This document shows positions 1 through 8,023 of a stretch of 34,247 nucleotides of DNA, piece after piece. Origin of the DNA: Hymenobacter sp. (lineage in GTDB: Bacteria; Bacteroidota; Bacteroidia; Cytophagales; Hymenobacteraceae); contig JAQBNT010000148.1 in assembly GCA_028288445.1 (NCBI GenBank), positions 1 through 34,247 on the forward strand. The letters run 5' to 3'. Each line of letters starts with the position of its first letter. The stretch's first letter is position 1. Under the pieces are notes generated by a model that was not told the DNA's origin, did not search any database, and saw only the letters and a program-made list of their open reading frames with translations. A program made the position numbers and the translations under genes.

Positions 1-761
1 AGTACGCTTTCCAATACGCCCACGCGCCCCTTTTTGTGGACCGCCGCGAGGCCATTGACGCCGCTGCCAAGGACCAGACCATTGCCGCCAACCGCGCCAC
101 GCTGCTGGCCGGCCTCAACGACAAGTTCTACAACAACCGCCTGGCCGCCGTGGAGGCGCTGAAGCTGGATAACAAGGACGTGGCCAAAGTAGCCGCGCCC
201 GCCCTGCGCAAGCTGGCCGCCACCGAAAAGGAGCCTTGGGTGCAGGCCTCGCTGCTCGGCGCGCTGGCCAAGCTGAAGGATAAGAAGGACGAGAAATATT
301 TCACCAAGCAGTTCAGCAGCCAGTCGTACAACGTGCAGGGCGCAGCCCTACGCGCCCTGGCCGCCGTGCAGCCGGCCCAGGCCCTGAGCCGCGCCAAAGC
401 GCTGGAGAATGACAGCCAAAGCGCCCTCACGGAAGCGGTGGTGGCCACCTATGCCAAAGCCGGCGGCCTCACCGAATGGGCTTTTGTGCGCGATAAATTC
501 GACGCGGCCCGCCCCCAGGGCAAGTTCAACCTGGCCGAACCCATGGCCGGCATGATGGGCCGCCTCGACGACCCAACGGCCTTTGCCGAAGGCGTAACCC
601 GCCTGCGCGACCTCGGCATGAAGTACAAGGCTTACGGGGCCGACCGCATGGTGCTGGGCCTGCTCCAGACCGCCAACAAGGCCCAGGCCGGCCGCGGCCA
701 CGCCGCCGAAGCCCAGACGGCCGTCGACAAAGCCACCCAGGAGCTACAAGCCGCCAAGTAA
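1..761 (+). CDS. M1-family aminopeptidase, C-terminal fragment (partial at left edge)
   Basis: The reading frame is open from the first codons of the window, so the gene starts upstream; the visible part is about 250 residues ending in TAA. It is almost entirely alpha-helical and Ala/Leu/Lys-rich, with repeated helical hairpins resembling HEAT repeats (for example NNRLAAVEAL, PALRKLAA, LLGALAKL, AALRALAAV). This matches the C-terminal helical domain that follows the zinc metallopeptidase core in M1 aminopeptidases of Bacteroidota, including an entry segment like FVDRREAIDAA. The catalytic HExxH region lies off the window and cannot be checked. It converges on the carbonic anhydrase gene, with a hairpin terminator between them. 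A stand-alone HEAT-repeat protein is the main alternative. Confidence 0.7.
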   Translation, partial: YAFQYAHAPLFVDRREAIDAAAKDQTIAANRATLLAGLNDKFYNNRLAAVEALKLDNKDVAKVAAPALRKLAATEKEPWVQASLLGALAKLKDKKDEKYFTKQFSSQSYNVQGAALRALAAVQPAQALSRAKALENDSQSALTEAVVATYAKAGGLTEWAFVRDKFDAARPQGKFNLAEPMAGMMGRLDDPTAFAEGVTRLRDLGMKYKAYGADRMVLGLLQTANKAQAGRGHAAEAQTAVDKATQELQAAK

Positions 762-784
762 CCCGGCCCGCTTACCCGAACAGC

Positions 785-821
785 AAAAAAGGCCTGCCGC
801 AATGCGCGGCAGGCCTTTTTT
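785..821. terminator. Bidirectional rho-independent terminator
   Basis: A perfect 10-bp stem, GGCCTGCCGC (791-800) against GCGGCAGGCC (806-815), has a 5-nt loop and is flanked by A6 on the left and T6 on the right. It can therefore stop transcripts from both sides. It sits between the convergent aminopeptidase and carbonic anhydrase genes. Confidence 0.9.
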
Positions 822-867
822 GTGGGTGTTGGCAGGTATTCGGGGAAAACGAAAGGTTCGGATGCGC

Positions 868-1605
868 CTATTTCTTCTCGACTGCGCCTTTCTTTTCGGC
901 CACTAATTCCTTGGCCGGGTCGTGCTTGGGGCCTTCGTAGGAGCTGGCATCCTTATCGGGGGCTTTGGTCACGGCTTCGGTGGCGTAGATATGCTCCATA
1001 TCCGCCATCATGTCGTCGCCGTGTACGTCGAGGTCTTTGAGCACGCCGTCGGCGATGTCGTACACGAGGCCGTGCAGGCGGGGCGGGTTATCGCCGCGCA
1101 TGGCATTCTGGATGATGTTGGTTTTGGCCAGGTTACGCACCTGCTCCATCACGTTCAGCTCCACCAAGCGGCGGGCCCGCTGGCCATCGTCCTTGATGCG
1201 CAGATACTCGGCTTCGTGCAGCCGAATTACGTCGCGGATGTTTACCAGCCAGTTGTCAATCAGGCCGTACTGCTTGTTGGCTGCCGCCGCGGCCACGCCG
1301 CCGCAGCCGTAGTGGCCCACCACCAGAATGTCCTGCACGCCCAGCACTTCCACGGCGTATTGCAGCACGCTCAGCAGGTTCATGTCGGAATGCACCACCA
1401 GGTTGGCAATGTTGCGGTGCACAAACATTTCGCCCGGGCCGGTACCGGTGATGCCCGAGGCCGGCACCCGCGAATCGGAGCAGCCGATGAACAGGTATTT
1501 CGGCTTCTGACCATTGGCCAGGTTTTTAAAGAATTGGGGGTCTTCGGCGTTTTTAGTCGCCACCCACTGCTTATTGTTTTCGAGGATTTTGCTGATACCA
1601 GCCAT
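868..1605 (-). CDS. Beta-class carbonic anhydrase
   Basis: Interconverts CO2 and bicarbonate in the cytoplasm. The protein is 245 residues from the chosen ATG (MAGISKILENN), which gives the usual family N-terminus; the frame stays open further upstream, but that stretch is unlike the family. The zinc and active-site signature is complete: Cys42, Asp44 and Arg46 in IGCSDSRVP, then His98 and Cys101 in VVGHYGCGG. The last 40 or so residues are a charged Lys/Glu/Asp-rich tail beyond the core fold. The next gene upstream on the same strand, apart from a small doubtful ORF, is a SulP transporter. SulP and carbonic anhydrase genes are often neighbours in bacteria, which suggests bicarbonate uptake or pH balance. 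No clear Shine-Dalgarno sequence precedes the start, as is normal in Bacteroidota. Confidence 0.95.
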   Translation of the reverse strand: MAGISKILENNKQWVATKNAEDPQFFKNLANGQKPKYLFIGCSDSRVPASGITGTGPGEMFVHRNIANLVVHSDMNLLSVLQYAVEVLGVQDILVVGHYGCGGVAAAAANKQYGLIDNWLVNIRDVIRLHEAEYLRIKDDGQRARRLVELNVMEQVRNLAKTNIIQNAMRGDNPPRLHGLVYDIADGVLKDLDVHGDDMMADMEHIYATEAVTKAPDKDASSYEGPKHDPAKELVAEKKGAVEKK

Positions 1606-1774
1606 AATAAAAGGAGAAATTGTACCGCCAAGCTCCTGCCAAAACAGCTGCCCGGCGTATGGTGCCCCACAACCCGGCCGGGCTGCATCGCGGTGAGGTG
1701 CTGCCCAAGGTAGCACCAATCAAGGGTTGAAAATTAGTTACTAACGCGTTCTACGGCGGGAGCGTCGGCACCGT

Positions 1775-1972
1775 TCAGGCGCTGCGGCGGCGGTAATCGT
1801 ACTGTCCGCCATTGGCCGAGCGGCGGGTGATGAGCGGCCGCGTGCCGCGCGAAACCGTGAGCGTAGGCGCGGCGGCCGCCACCAAGTGCGTTTCGCCGAT
1901 GCAGCCCCCGGCACCAGGGGCCGGAGTATCAGCGGGCGGCGGCTGGAGCGGGCCGGTTGTTTGGTGGGTCAT
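1775..1972 (-). CDS. Possible small protein, 65 aa, unknown
   Basis: A short frame from an ATG at 1972 lies in the gap between the SulP gene and the carbonic anhydrase gene, on their strand. The product begins MTHQTTGPLQPP, is Pro/Ala/Gly-rich in the first half, and ends in a basic, Arg-rich tail (YDYRRRSA). It has no signal peptide, membrane segment or motif that I recognise. The frame runs open further upstream into the SulP coding region, but that part reads as a shadow of the SulP gene. Support is only its position and an A/T-rich stretch before the ATG. It could equally be chance in GC-rich DNA. Confidence 0.3.
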   Translation of the reverse strand: MTHQTTGPLQPPPADTPAPGAGGCIGETHLVAAAAPTLTVSRGTRPLITRRSANGGQYDYRRRSA

Positions 1973-2054
1973 GTTTAAGGAAATGAAAGTGCGTTGGGCA
2001 GAGCGTCTGCTGCGCTCTGCATGATGGTCTGGCGAACGACATGCTAAGTAGCCC

Positions 2055-3698
2055 CTAATGCGCCCCGAGCGCCACCTGACGGATGCCCCGCAATTCCAAC
2101 TCGATGCCTCGGGCCGGCGCGGCCTGCCGGAAGGCTTCAATGGCTTCGAGCACGTCGTGGTCGATAACATCGGAGCGGGTGCCGTCGAGGATGACGCGGC
2201 TATCGGCGGGCAGTTGTTCCAGCGTGGTCACGATGCTGGCTTTGTTGAGGAAGGAAACGTGCTCGGGCAGGCGCAGGTGTAGCGGGGCATTGGGGCTTTC
2301 AGCGTTGTCTTCGGAGTCGTCGCGGCGCAGGTAGGAGCCGGCCTTGGCGTTGTCGCGCAGGATGAAAAAGAAGCCCAGCACCAGCCCGATGCTCACACCC
2401 TTCAGCAAATCGGTGAAGAGCACGGCCACGATGGTGATGATGAAGGGGATGAACTGCTCGCGGCCCAGCTGCCACTGCTTGCGGTAGAGCGCCGGCGTGG
2501 TCAGCTTGAAGCCCACCAGCAGCAGCACGGCCGCCAGTGCCGAGAGCGGAATCAGGTTCAGCACCGAACCCAGAAACAACAGGCTCATTAACAGCAGCAA
2601 GCCGTGGATAAAAGCCGACATTTTGCTTTGGGCACCGGCCGCGATGTTGGCCGACGAGCGCACTATAACCGCCGTGAGCGGCAGGCCGCCCAGCAGGCCG
2701 CTCACCAGGTTGCCCGCGCCCTGCGCCAGCAGCTCACGGTTGGTGGGCGTGTGGCGCTTCTGCGGGTCGAGGTTATCCACGGCCTCCACACTAAGCAGCG
2801 TTTCGAGCGAGGCAACTATGGCAATGGTGAAGGCCACGCCGTAGGTGGCTGGGTTGCGCAGGGCGTTGAAATCGGGGAAGGTCATCTCGCCGGCCAGCTG
2901 GCCCAGCGACGACAGCACCGGCAGCTTCACGAGGTGTTCGGGGCGTACCTGCATATCAGGAGCAACAGCTTTCAGCAATTGGTTGATGCCCACGGCGGCC
3001 AGCACGGCCACCAGCGCGCCCGGCACCAGCCGCGACCAGGACTGCCGCTTCACGGGGGCCGTATTCCAGAGCAGCAGGATGACCAGCGATACCATACCCA
3101 CCAGCACCGAGCCGGGGCTCAGTCCTTTCATAGCCGCGCCAATAGCCGAGAAGGTGTTCAGGCCATCAACCTGCAGGAACTTCATATCCTCAAAATAGTC
3201 GGCGTCGGCCCCAAAAAAGTGCGGCAGCTGCTTCAAAATCAATATAATACCAATAGCCGCCAACATCCCACGAATCACGGCCGCCGGGAAGTACAGGGCA
3301 ATGATGCCCGCCCGCGCCAGTCCCAGCACAATCTGAATAGCACCCGCTACCACCGTGGCCGCCAGCACTGCCGGCCATGAGCCCAGCGACGAAATCGCCG
3401 ACAGCATCACGACCGTGAGGCCGGCCGCCGGCCCACTCACGCTCACCGCCGAGCCGCTGAGCACGCTCACCAACACGCCGCCCACGATGCCGGCAATCAC
3501 GCCCGCCAGCAGCGGCGCACCCGAGGCCAGCGAAATGCCCAGACACAGCGGCAGCGCCACCAGAAACACCACCAGTCCCGCCGGCGCATCCTGCCCGATG
3601 GTGCTGAACAGCGACGCCTTTGGCCGGGAGTGAAGCGGGGCGGCGGGCGGCGCGATGGGAGTGCCGGTTTGGGCCGGCGAAGAAATTACCTGGGTCAT
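2055..3698 (-). CDS. SulP-family anion transporter (probable bicarbonate or sulfate permease) with STAS domain
   Basis: An inner-membrane transporter of 547 residues, started at the ATG of MTQVISSPAQ; 19 more upstream codons are open but are probably leader DNA. After a Pro-rich N-terminal tail of about 30 residues comes the first helix with the SulP-type segment DAPAGLVVFLVALPLCLGIS. About ten to twelve further hydrophobic helices follow, including the Gly/Ser-rich SVSGPAAGLTVVM segment. The last 75 or so residues form a cytoplasmic STAS-type domain (VILDGTRSDVIDHD). Family substrates are sulfate, bicarbonate or dicarboxylates. The nearby carbonic anhydrase favours bicarbonate (inference). 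A promoter-like element and four phased repeats lie immediately upstream, and a two-component system lies next to it on the same strand. Confidence 0.92.
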   Translation of the reverse strand: MTQVISSPAQTGTPIAPPAAPLHSRPKASLFSTIGQDAPAGLVVFLVALPLCLGISLASGAPLLAGVIAGIVGGVLVSVLSGSAVSVSGPAAGLTVVMLSAISSLGSWPAVLAATVVAGAIQIVLGLARAGIIALYFPAAVIRGMLAAIGIILILKQLPHFFGADADYFEDMKFLQVDGLNTFSAIGAAMKGLSPGSVLVGMVSLVILLLWNTAPVKRQSWSRLVPGALVAVLAAVGINQLLKAVAPDMQVRPEHLVKLPVLSSLGQLAGEMTFPDFNALRNPATYGVAFTIAIVASLETLLSVEAVDNLDPQKRHTPTNRELLAQGAGNLVSGLLGGLPLTAVIVRSSANIAAGAQSKMSAFIHGLLLLMSLLFLGSVLNLIPLSALAAVLLLVGFKLTTPALYRKQWQLGREQFIPFIITIVAVLFTDLLKGVSIGLVLGFFFILRDNAKAGSYLRRDDSEDNAESPNAPLHLRLPEHVSFLNKASIVTTLEQLPADSRVILDGTRSDVIDHDVLEAIEAFRQAAPARGIELELRGIRQVALGAH

Positions 3699-3752
3699 AG
3701 CCTTGTGAGTGCAGCCAAAGCCGAAAATCTGGCTTTGGGGGAATTCTGAATA

Positions 3753-3760
3753 CAAGGTTA
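3753..3760 (-). promoter_or_regulatory. Candidate -7 element of the SulP promoter
   Basis: Read on the minus strand this is TAACCTTG, one mismatch from the Bacteroidota -7 consensus TAnnTTTG. It lies about 55 bases before the SulP ATG. The ATTAA repeats start 10 bases upstream of it, where an activator would bind. No convincing -33 TTTG is present, which would suit an activator-dependent promoter. Confidence 0.4.
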
Positions 3761-3769
3761 CCGAGGCGC

Positions 3770-3813
3770 TATTAAGGTCGAATTAAAGGGAAATTAAAAG
3801 GGAATTAAAACCG
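3770..3813. promoter_or_regulatory. Four 11-bp direct repeats (ATTAA boxes) upstream of SulP
   Basis: Four consecutive 11-base units read TATTAAGGTCG, AATTAAAGGGA, AATTAAAAGGG and AATTAAAACCG. The ATTAA core recurs at 3771, 3782, 3793 and 3804, exactly one helical turn apart. Tandem 11-bp direct repeats next to the promoter are the usual operator form for OmpR/PhoB-type response regulators (established knowledge). Such a regulator is encoded 1.5 kb away at 5356-6036. That it binds here is inference. Confidence 0.55.
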
Positions 3814-3843
3814 GGGGAGCCGTCTAAAAACGACTAAAGAAGG

Positions 3844-3874
3844 CGGTCATGCAGAGCGTAGCGAAGCATGACCG
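3844..3874. repeat. Intergenic palindrome of the GTCATGC family
   Basis: The arms are CGGTCATGC (3844-3852) and GCATGACCG (3866-3874) around a 13-base centre. The element lies 20 bases past the stop of the histidine kinase gene, between it and the SulP upstream region. The same arm sequence recurs at 16988, 32169 and 33604. Confidence 0.75.
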
Positions 3875-3894
3875 GCCCGTCCAACATTTCCTAC

Positions 3895-5289
3895 TCAGAC
3901 AGAAACCGGCCATTCCAGCCACACCTGCGTACCCTGGCCAGGCTCACTTTCCACGCGCACCGTGCCGCCGTGCAGCGCCATGATGCGCGCCGCCAGCGGC
4001 AACCCAATGCCGTGCCCCGGCACCGCCCGCGCCGACGCGGCCCGGAAAAACGGCACGAACACCTGCTGCAAATCGGCGGCGGAGAGGCCCGGCCCTTCGT
4101 CGCTCACCAGCAGCGAGAGGTGCTTGCGGCGGCGGGCCAGCGTGGCCGTCACGGTGCCGCCGGTTTGCTTCGAGAACTTGCAGGCGTTGTCCAGCACGTT
4201 GAGGATGGCCGAGAGCAGCAGCGCCTCGTTGCCGCGCACAATGAACGAGTCGGCCTCGCCAAAATCGAGGTCGACGCGGCAGGTGGGGTGGCGGCGCAGC
4301 AGTTGCTCGTGGGCTTGCAGCAGCAGGTCGTCGAGGCTGACGGCGGCCATGGGCACCTGCGAGGGGTCATCGGAAGCGCGGGCAATTTGCAGCAGGCCGT
4401 TGGTGAGGCTGTTGAGCTGCCGGGCCGAATCGAGGGTGCTTTGCAGCACGCGGCGGTACTCGGCGGGCGGGCGCTCGGCTTGCAGCAGCGACACTTCCAA
4501 CTCGCCGATGAGGGCCGTGAGCGGCGTGCGCAGCTCGTGCGAGGCGTCGCGCACGAAGGTGCGCTGGCCTACGAAGGCGGCTTCGAGCCGGTCGAGCAGG
4601 CGGTTGAAGCGCTGGGTGAGCAGGCCGATTTCGTCGGTGGTTTCGCCGGTGCGGGTCAGGCGCTGGCTCAGGTCGGTAGCGGTGATGCCATCGACTTCGC
4701 GCACCATCCGGCGCAGCGGGCGCAGCGCCCGCCCGGCAAAAAACCAGCTGCCCGCGCCCGCCGCCGCCACCGCCGCCAGAAACCCCAGCGCCAGCAGCCG
4801 CCGCAACTCGTTTAGCTGCTGGCGGCTGTCCTCATCCACCGACGAAGCCACTACCACCAGCGGCCCCAGTCGCGCATCGCGGTAGAGCAGGCCCACAGTT
4901 TCATGGTAGTTGGTTTCGGACTCCAGCACGGCCTGGCCGGCGCGGCGCACTTCGGCCAGCCACGCGGGCGGCGCTGGCCGGGCCGCCCCCTGCCCTTCCC
5001 GAAAGACCAGTTGGTTTTTCGCATTATACACCCGCCCTTGCTCATCGGGCAGCGTGCGGTAGAGCTGGCGCAGGTAGCGGCGATAGGAGGCTTCTTCGCC
5101 GGCGTCGTCGCGGCCTTCCTGCCCGGCCACGTAGGCGTGCCCCACCACCAGCGTGCGTTTAAACAAGCTCTGGGTAAATTCGTTGCGCCGCGATTGCTGC
5201 GTGGCGAAATAGATAACCAGCGTAAACAATAGCAGCGTCACGGCCAGAATGGAGCCGAACTGGAGCGCAAGACGGAGGCGAATGGACAT
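3895..5289 (-). CDS. Sensor histidine kinase (two transmembrane segments, HAMP, HisKA, HATPase)
   Basis: The membrane kinase of a two-component pair, 464 residues. A first transmembrane helix (about residues 9-28) is followed by a periplasmic region of about 130 residues. A second, Ala-rich helix (about 168-187) leads into a HAMP linker. The phosphoacceptor is His251 in DASHELRTPL. The ATP-binding domain has the N box (LNVLDNACKFS), DEGPGLS and a GHGIGLPLA G2 box, so all catalytic boxes are intact. The periplasmic part shows no named sensor domain, so the signal is unknown; the general layout resembles the CusS/heavy-metal sensor class, but that is only a resemblance. The gene follows the response regulator by 66 bases, in the same direction. 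Confidence 0.93.
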   Translation of the reverse strand: MSIRLRLALQFGSILAVTLLLFTLVIYFATQQSRRNEFTQSLFKRTLVVGHAYVAGQEGRDDAGEEASYRRYLRQLYRTLPDEQGRVYNAKNQLVFREGQGAARPAPPAWLAEVRRAGQAVLESETNYHETVGLLYRDARLGPLVVVASSVDEDSRQQLNELRRLLALGFLAAVAAAGAGSWFFAGRALRPLRRMVREVDGITATDLSQRLTRTGETTDEIGLLTQRFNRLLDRLEAAFVGQRTFVRDASHELRTPLTALIGELEVSLLQAERPPAEYRRVLQSTLDSARQLNSLTNGLLQIARASDDPSQVPMAAVSLDDLLLQAHEQLLRRHPTCRVDLDFGEADSFIVRGNEALLLSAILNVLDNACKFSKQTGGTVTATLARRRKHLSLLVSDEGPGLSAADLQQVFVPFFRAASARAVPGHGIGLPLAARIMALHGGTVRVESEPGQGTQVWLEWPVSV

Positions 5290-5318
5290 TGTTCAGGAGC
5301 TAGCGGGGTAAGCATCTG

Positions 5319-5344
5319 TCATTGCAAGCGAAGCGCGGCAATGA
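5319..5344. repeat. Small palindrome between the regulator and kinase genes
   Basis: The arms are TCATTGC (5319-5325) and GCAATGA (5338-5344) around a 12-base centre containing AGCGAAGCGC. The centre resembles that of the palindrome at 3844 (AGCGTAGCGAA), so this may be a divergent relative of the GTCATGC family. It lies in the 66-base gap inside the two-component operon. Confidence 0.5.
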
Positions 5345-5355
5345 TATACTGCTCC

Positions 5356-6036
5356 CTACCCCTCGTTCTTCATCACGTACCCCATGCCCACCAGCGTGTG
5401 AATCAGCTTGGGCTCAAAGCCCTTATCCACCTTCTTCCGCAGGAAATTGATGTACACGTCAATCACATTTGAGCCCGTATCAAAGCTCAAATCCCAGACG
5501 TGCTCCAATAAATCTGCCCGCGAAACCACACGGTTCTGATTACGCAACAGATACTCTAGCAGGGCAAACTCGCGGGCGGTGAGCTGAATGGCCTGGCCGG
5601 CACGCTCCACGCGCTTGGCGCTGGGGTCGAGCGTAAGGTCGGCGAGGTGGAGAACGGCTTTGGGGGCGGGCGCTTCGGTGCGGCGGCGCACGAGGGCACG
5701 CAGGCGGGCCAGCAGCTCATCGAAGGCGAAGGGCTTGACGAGATAGTCATCAGCACCGGCGTCAAGGCCGCGGATTTTATCGTCGGTTTCGCCCAGCGCG
5801 GTGAGCATGAGGATGGGCACGCCGGGGTCGTGGGCGCGCACCTGCCGGCACACTTCCAGGCCGCTGAGGCCGGGCAGCATCTGGTCCAGAATGAGGCAAT
5901 CGTAGCGGTTTTCCTGGGCGCGGCGCAGGCCGAGCAGGCCATCGGCGGCGAGGTCGACGGTGTAGTCCTGCTCCGTCAGGCCCTGGTGCAGAAAGGCAGC
6001 TACCGAGGGTTCGTCTTCAACTAAAAGGATTTTCAT
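5356..6036 (-). CDS. OmpR-family response regulator
   Basis: A cytoplasmic DNA-binding regulator of 226 residues. The receiver domain (1-118) has the acidic pair Glu7-Asp8, the phosphoacceptor Asp51 in LILDQMLPG, Thr79 and Lys101 (LVKPF). The C-terminal winged helix (about 128-224) has the typical TAREFALLEYLLRN and NVIDVYINFLRKK segments. It is the first gene of the pair with the kinase at 3895. OmpR-type regulators usually bind tandem direct repeats about 11 bp apart; repeats of this type are present at 3770-3813 in front of the SulP gene, which makes SulP a candidate target (inference). No such repeat was seen upstream of this gene itself. Confidence 0.95.
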   Translation of the reverse strand: MKILLVEDEPSVAAFLHQGLTEQDYTVDLAADGLLGLRRAQENRYDCLILDQMLPGLSGLEVCRQVRAHDPGVPILMLTALGETDDKIRGLDAGADDYLVKPFAFDELLARLRALVRRRTEAPAPKAVLHLADLTLDPSAKRVERAGQAIQLTAREFALLEYLLRNQNRVVSRADLLEHVWDLSFDTGSNVIDVYINFLRKKVDKGFEPKLIHTLVGMGYVMKNEG

Positions 6037-6140
6037 GGGGCGGGAAGGTAGCGCCGTTTTGGAAAACGGGCCGCGTGGGTGGCCGTTGGCGAGCGGGCAG
6101 TCAGGGCCAACTTAGTCAACCCGTGTTGAATACTCAATGC

Positions 6141-6162
6141 GTTGTATTTCTGATAATACAAC
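6141..6162. promoter_or_regulatory. Perfect inverted repeat, candidate operator in the gap upstream of paoABC
   Basis: GTTGTATT (6141-6148) and AATACAAC (6155-6162) form a perfect 8-bp inverted repeat around TCTGAT. It lies in the 343-base region 6037-6379 between the divergent response-regulator and pao genes, 217 bases before the paoA ATG. The two half sites suit a dimeric regulator. No T-run follows, so a terminator is unlikely. The rest of this gap shows nothing else I can name. Confidence 0.45.
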
Positions 6163-6379
6163 CCCTTTTACGGGCGAGATGCGGCCCGCAACGGCAGTTT
6201 CTCAGAATTGCCTGAATTTTCACCTTCGCTTCATTCTGCCTGACTGTTAACCTTTCCACTCTGTCTGGTTGTGCTTACCCCAAAGCGTCGCCCCGTAAAC
6301 TGCAACACCAGGCAAAACACAGATGAAAAAGCGCCCGTAGGCGAATAGCAGTATCCGCCACCGTAATCTATTCGCCCTT

Positions 6380-6973
6380 ATGAGCCAAGTTACCCAAGCC
6401 TCGCTGGCCCCGCCGCCCGTGGCCCTGGCCCCCACCCAAGCCGTCAGCCTCAACATCAACGGCCAGGCCCACAGCCTGCAAATCGCGCCCTGGACGACCC
6501 TGCTCGATGCCCTGCGTGAGTACCTCGACCTCACCGGCACCAAAAAGGGCTGCGACCACGGCCAGTGCGGAGCCTGCACCGTGCTGGTCGATGGCAAACG
6601 CATCAACTCCTGTCTCTCGTTGGCCGTGATGCACGAAGACTCGCACATCCAGACCATCGAAGGCCTCGGCACGGAGGACAAGCTGAGTCCGCTGCAACAG
6701 GCCTTTATTGACCACGACGCTTTTCAGTGCGGCTACTGCACACCGGGCCAGATTTGCTCGGCCCAGGGCCTCATCAACGAAGGCAAAGCCAAAACCGAAG
6801 CCGAGGTGCGCGAGCTGATGAGCGGCAACATCTGCCGCTGCGGCGCTTACAGCAACATCCTGAACGCGGTAATGGAAGTACTTAACAACGAAGGATTAAT
6901 AATTGAGGACAAAGTGTGGTCGGCCGGCGATACGAAGCCCGACCTGGCCCCGGTTGAACCGCCGAAGCAATAA
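6380..6973 (+). CDS. paoA: Molybdenum aldehyde oxidoreductase, 2Fe-2S subunit (PaoA/YagT-like)
   Basis: The small electron-transfer subunit of a xanthine-oxidase-family enzyme, 197 residues. The plant-ferredoxin-type cluster uses Cys58, Cys63, Cys66 and Cys78 (GCDHGQCGAC...C). The second 2Fe-2S cluster uses Cys117, Cys120, Cys152 and Cys154 (QCGYC, NICRC). It most resembles E. coli PaoA. Unlike that protein it has no twin-arginine signal: the first 20 residues are Ala/Pro-rich with no RR motif or hydrophobic stretch. The enzyme is therefore predicted to stay in the cytoplasm (inference). It is the first gene of a tight three-gene operon, with the FAD subunit starting 24 bases downstream. Confidence 0.93.
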   Translation: MSQVTQASLAPPPVALAPTQAVSLNINGQAHSLQIAPWTTLLDALREYLDLTGTKKGCDHGQCGACTVLVDGKRINSCLSLAVMHEDSHIQTIEGLGTEDKLSPLQQAFIDHDAFQCGYCTPGQICSAQGLINEGKAKTEAEVRELMSGNICRCGAYSNILNAVMEVLNNEGLIIEDKVWSAGDTKPDLAPVEPPKQ

Positions 6974-6997
6974 TCCTTCACTCCTCATTTCAGTAAG

Positions 6998-8023
6998 ATG
7001 AACAGTTTCACTTTCACCCAAGCCACCGCCGTAGCGGGTGCCGTGCAGGACAAAGCTGCGCACGACGACGCGGCCTACATCGGCGGCGGTACCAACCTGA
7101 TTGACCTGATGAAGGAAAACGTGGCCCGTCCCACGCACCTCATCGGCCTCAAAAAGCTGGGCCTCGACACCATCGAGAATACGCCCGACGGCGGCCTGCG
7201 TCTCGGTGCCCTCGCCACCAATGCCGACACCGCCTGGCACCCCGAGGTAGAAAAGCGCTACCCGCTGCTGAATCAGGCCATTCTGGCCGGGGCCAGCCCG
7301 CAGCTGCGCAACATGGCCACCGACGGCGGCAACCTGATGCAGCGCACCCGCTGCTACTATTTCTACGACCTGGCTACGCCCTGCAACAAGCGCGAGCCGG
7401 GCTCCGGTTGCTCGGCCATCGGCGGCTACACCCGCGTGCACGCCATTCTGGGCACCAGCGAGCACTGTATCGCCACCCACCCGTCCGATATGTGCGTGGC
7501 CCTGGCCGCCCTGGAAGCCACCGTGCGCGTGAGCGGCCCCAATGGCGAGCGCACCATTGCTTTTGAGGATTTCCACCGCCTGCCCGGCGACCAGCCCGAG
7601 CGCGACAATACGCTGGAGCCCGGCGAATTAATCACCGGCCTCGACCTGCCGGAAAAAGGCTTCGCCAAAAACTTCAGCTACCTAAAGCTGCGCGACCGCA
7701 CCAGCTACGCATTCGCTCTCGTGAGCGTAGCGGCGGCGCTGGAACTGGACGGCAACACCATTACGGAGGCCCGCCTGGCACTGGGCGGCGTGGCCCACAA
7801 GCCCTGGCGCGACAAAGCCGCCGAGGCCATGCTCATCGGCCAGCCCGCCACCGCTGACACCTTCCGCCGCGCTGCTGCCAAAGTGCTTGAAGGAGCCAAA
7901 GGCCAGGGCACCAACAACTTTAAAATTGAGCTGGCTAAGCGCGCCATTGTGCGCGCCCTCAAGCAAGCCGCCGAAATGAATCAGGTGCTCGACACCAACG
8001 CCTTCCAAAATTCGAATCCATGA
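6998..8023 (+). CDS. paoB: Molybdenum aldehyde oxidoreductase, FAD subunit (PaoB/YagS-like)
   Basis: The FAD-binding middle subunit, 341 residues. The FAD-loop motif [14 protein letters not shown] is near residue 27 and the CO-dehydrogenase-type C-terminal domain follows at about 230-330. Cys119, Cys129, Cys138 and Cys157 ([24 protein letters not shown]) match the insert that carries an extra 4Fe-4S cluster in E. coli PaoB and in 4-hydroxybenzoyl-CoA reductase beta subunits. This assigns the protein to the PaoB branch and not to plain xanthine dehydrogenase. Its stop overlaps the start of the large subunit by four bases (ATGA), which points to translational coupling. Confidence 0.93.
   Translation: MNSFTFTQATAVAGAVQDKAAHDDAAYIGGGTNLIDLMKENVARPTHLIGLKKLGLDTIENTPDGGLRLGALATNADTAWHPEVEKRYPLLNQAILAGASPQLRNMATDGGNLMQRTRCYYFYDLATPCNKREPGSGCSAIGGYTRVHAILGTSEHCIATHPSDMCVALAALEATVRVSGPNGERTIAFEDFHRLPGDQPERDNTLEPGELITGLDLPEKGFAKNFSYLKLRDRTSYAFALVSVAAALELDGNTITEARLALGGVAHKPWRDKAAEAMLIGQPATADTFRRAAAKVLEGAKGQGTNNFKIELAKRAIVRALKQAAEMNQVLDTNAFQNSNP

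Noticed and set aside
2055..2170. Longer start of the small ORF at 1775 reaching into the SulP gene
   Set aside because: The extra codons overlap the SulP 3' end and read as an out-of-frame shadow.
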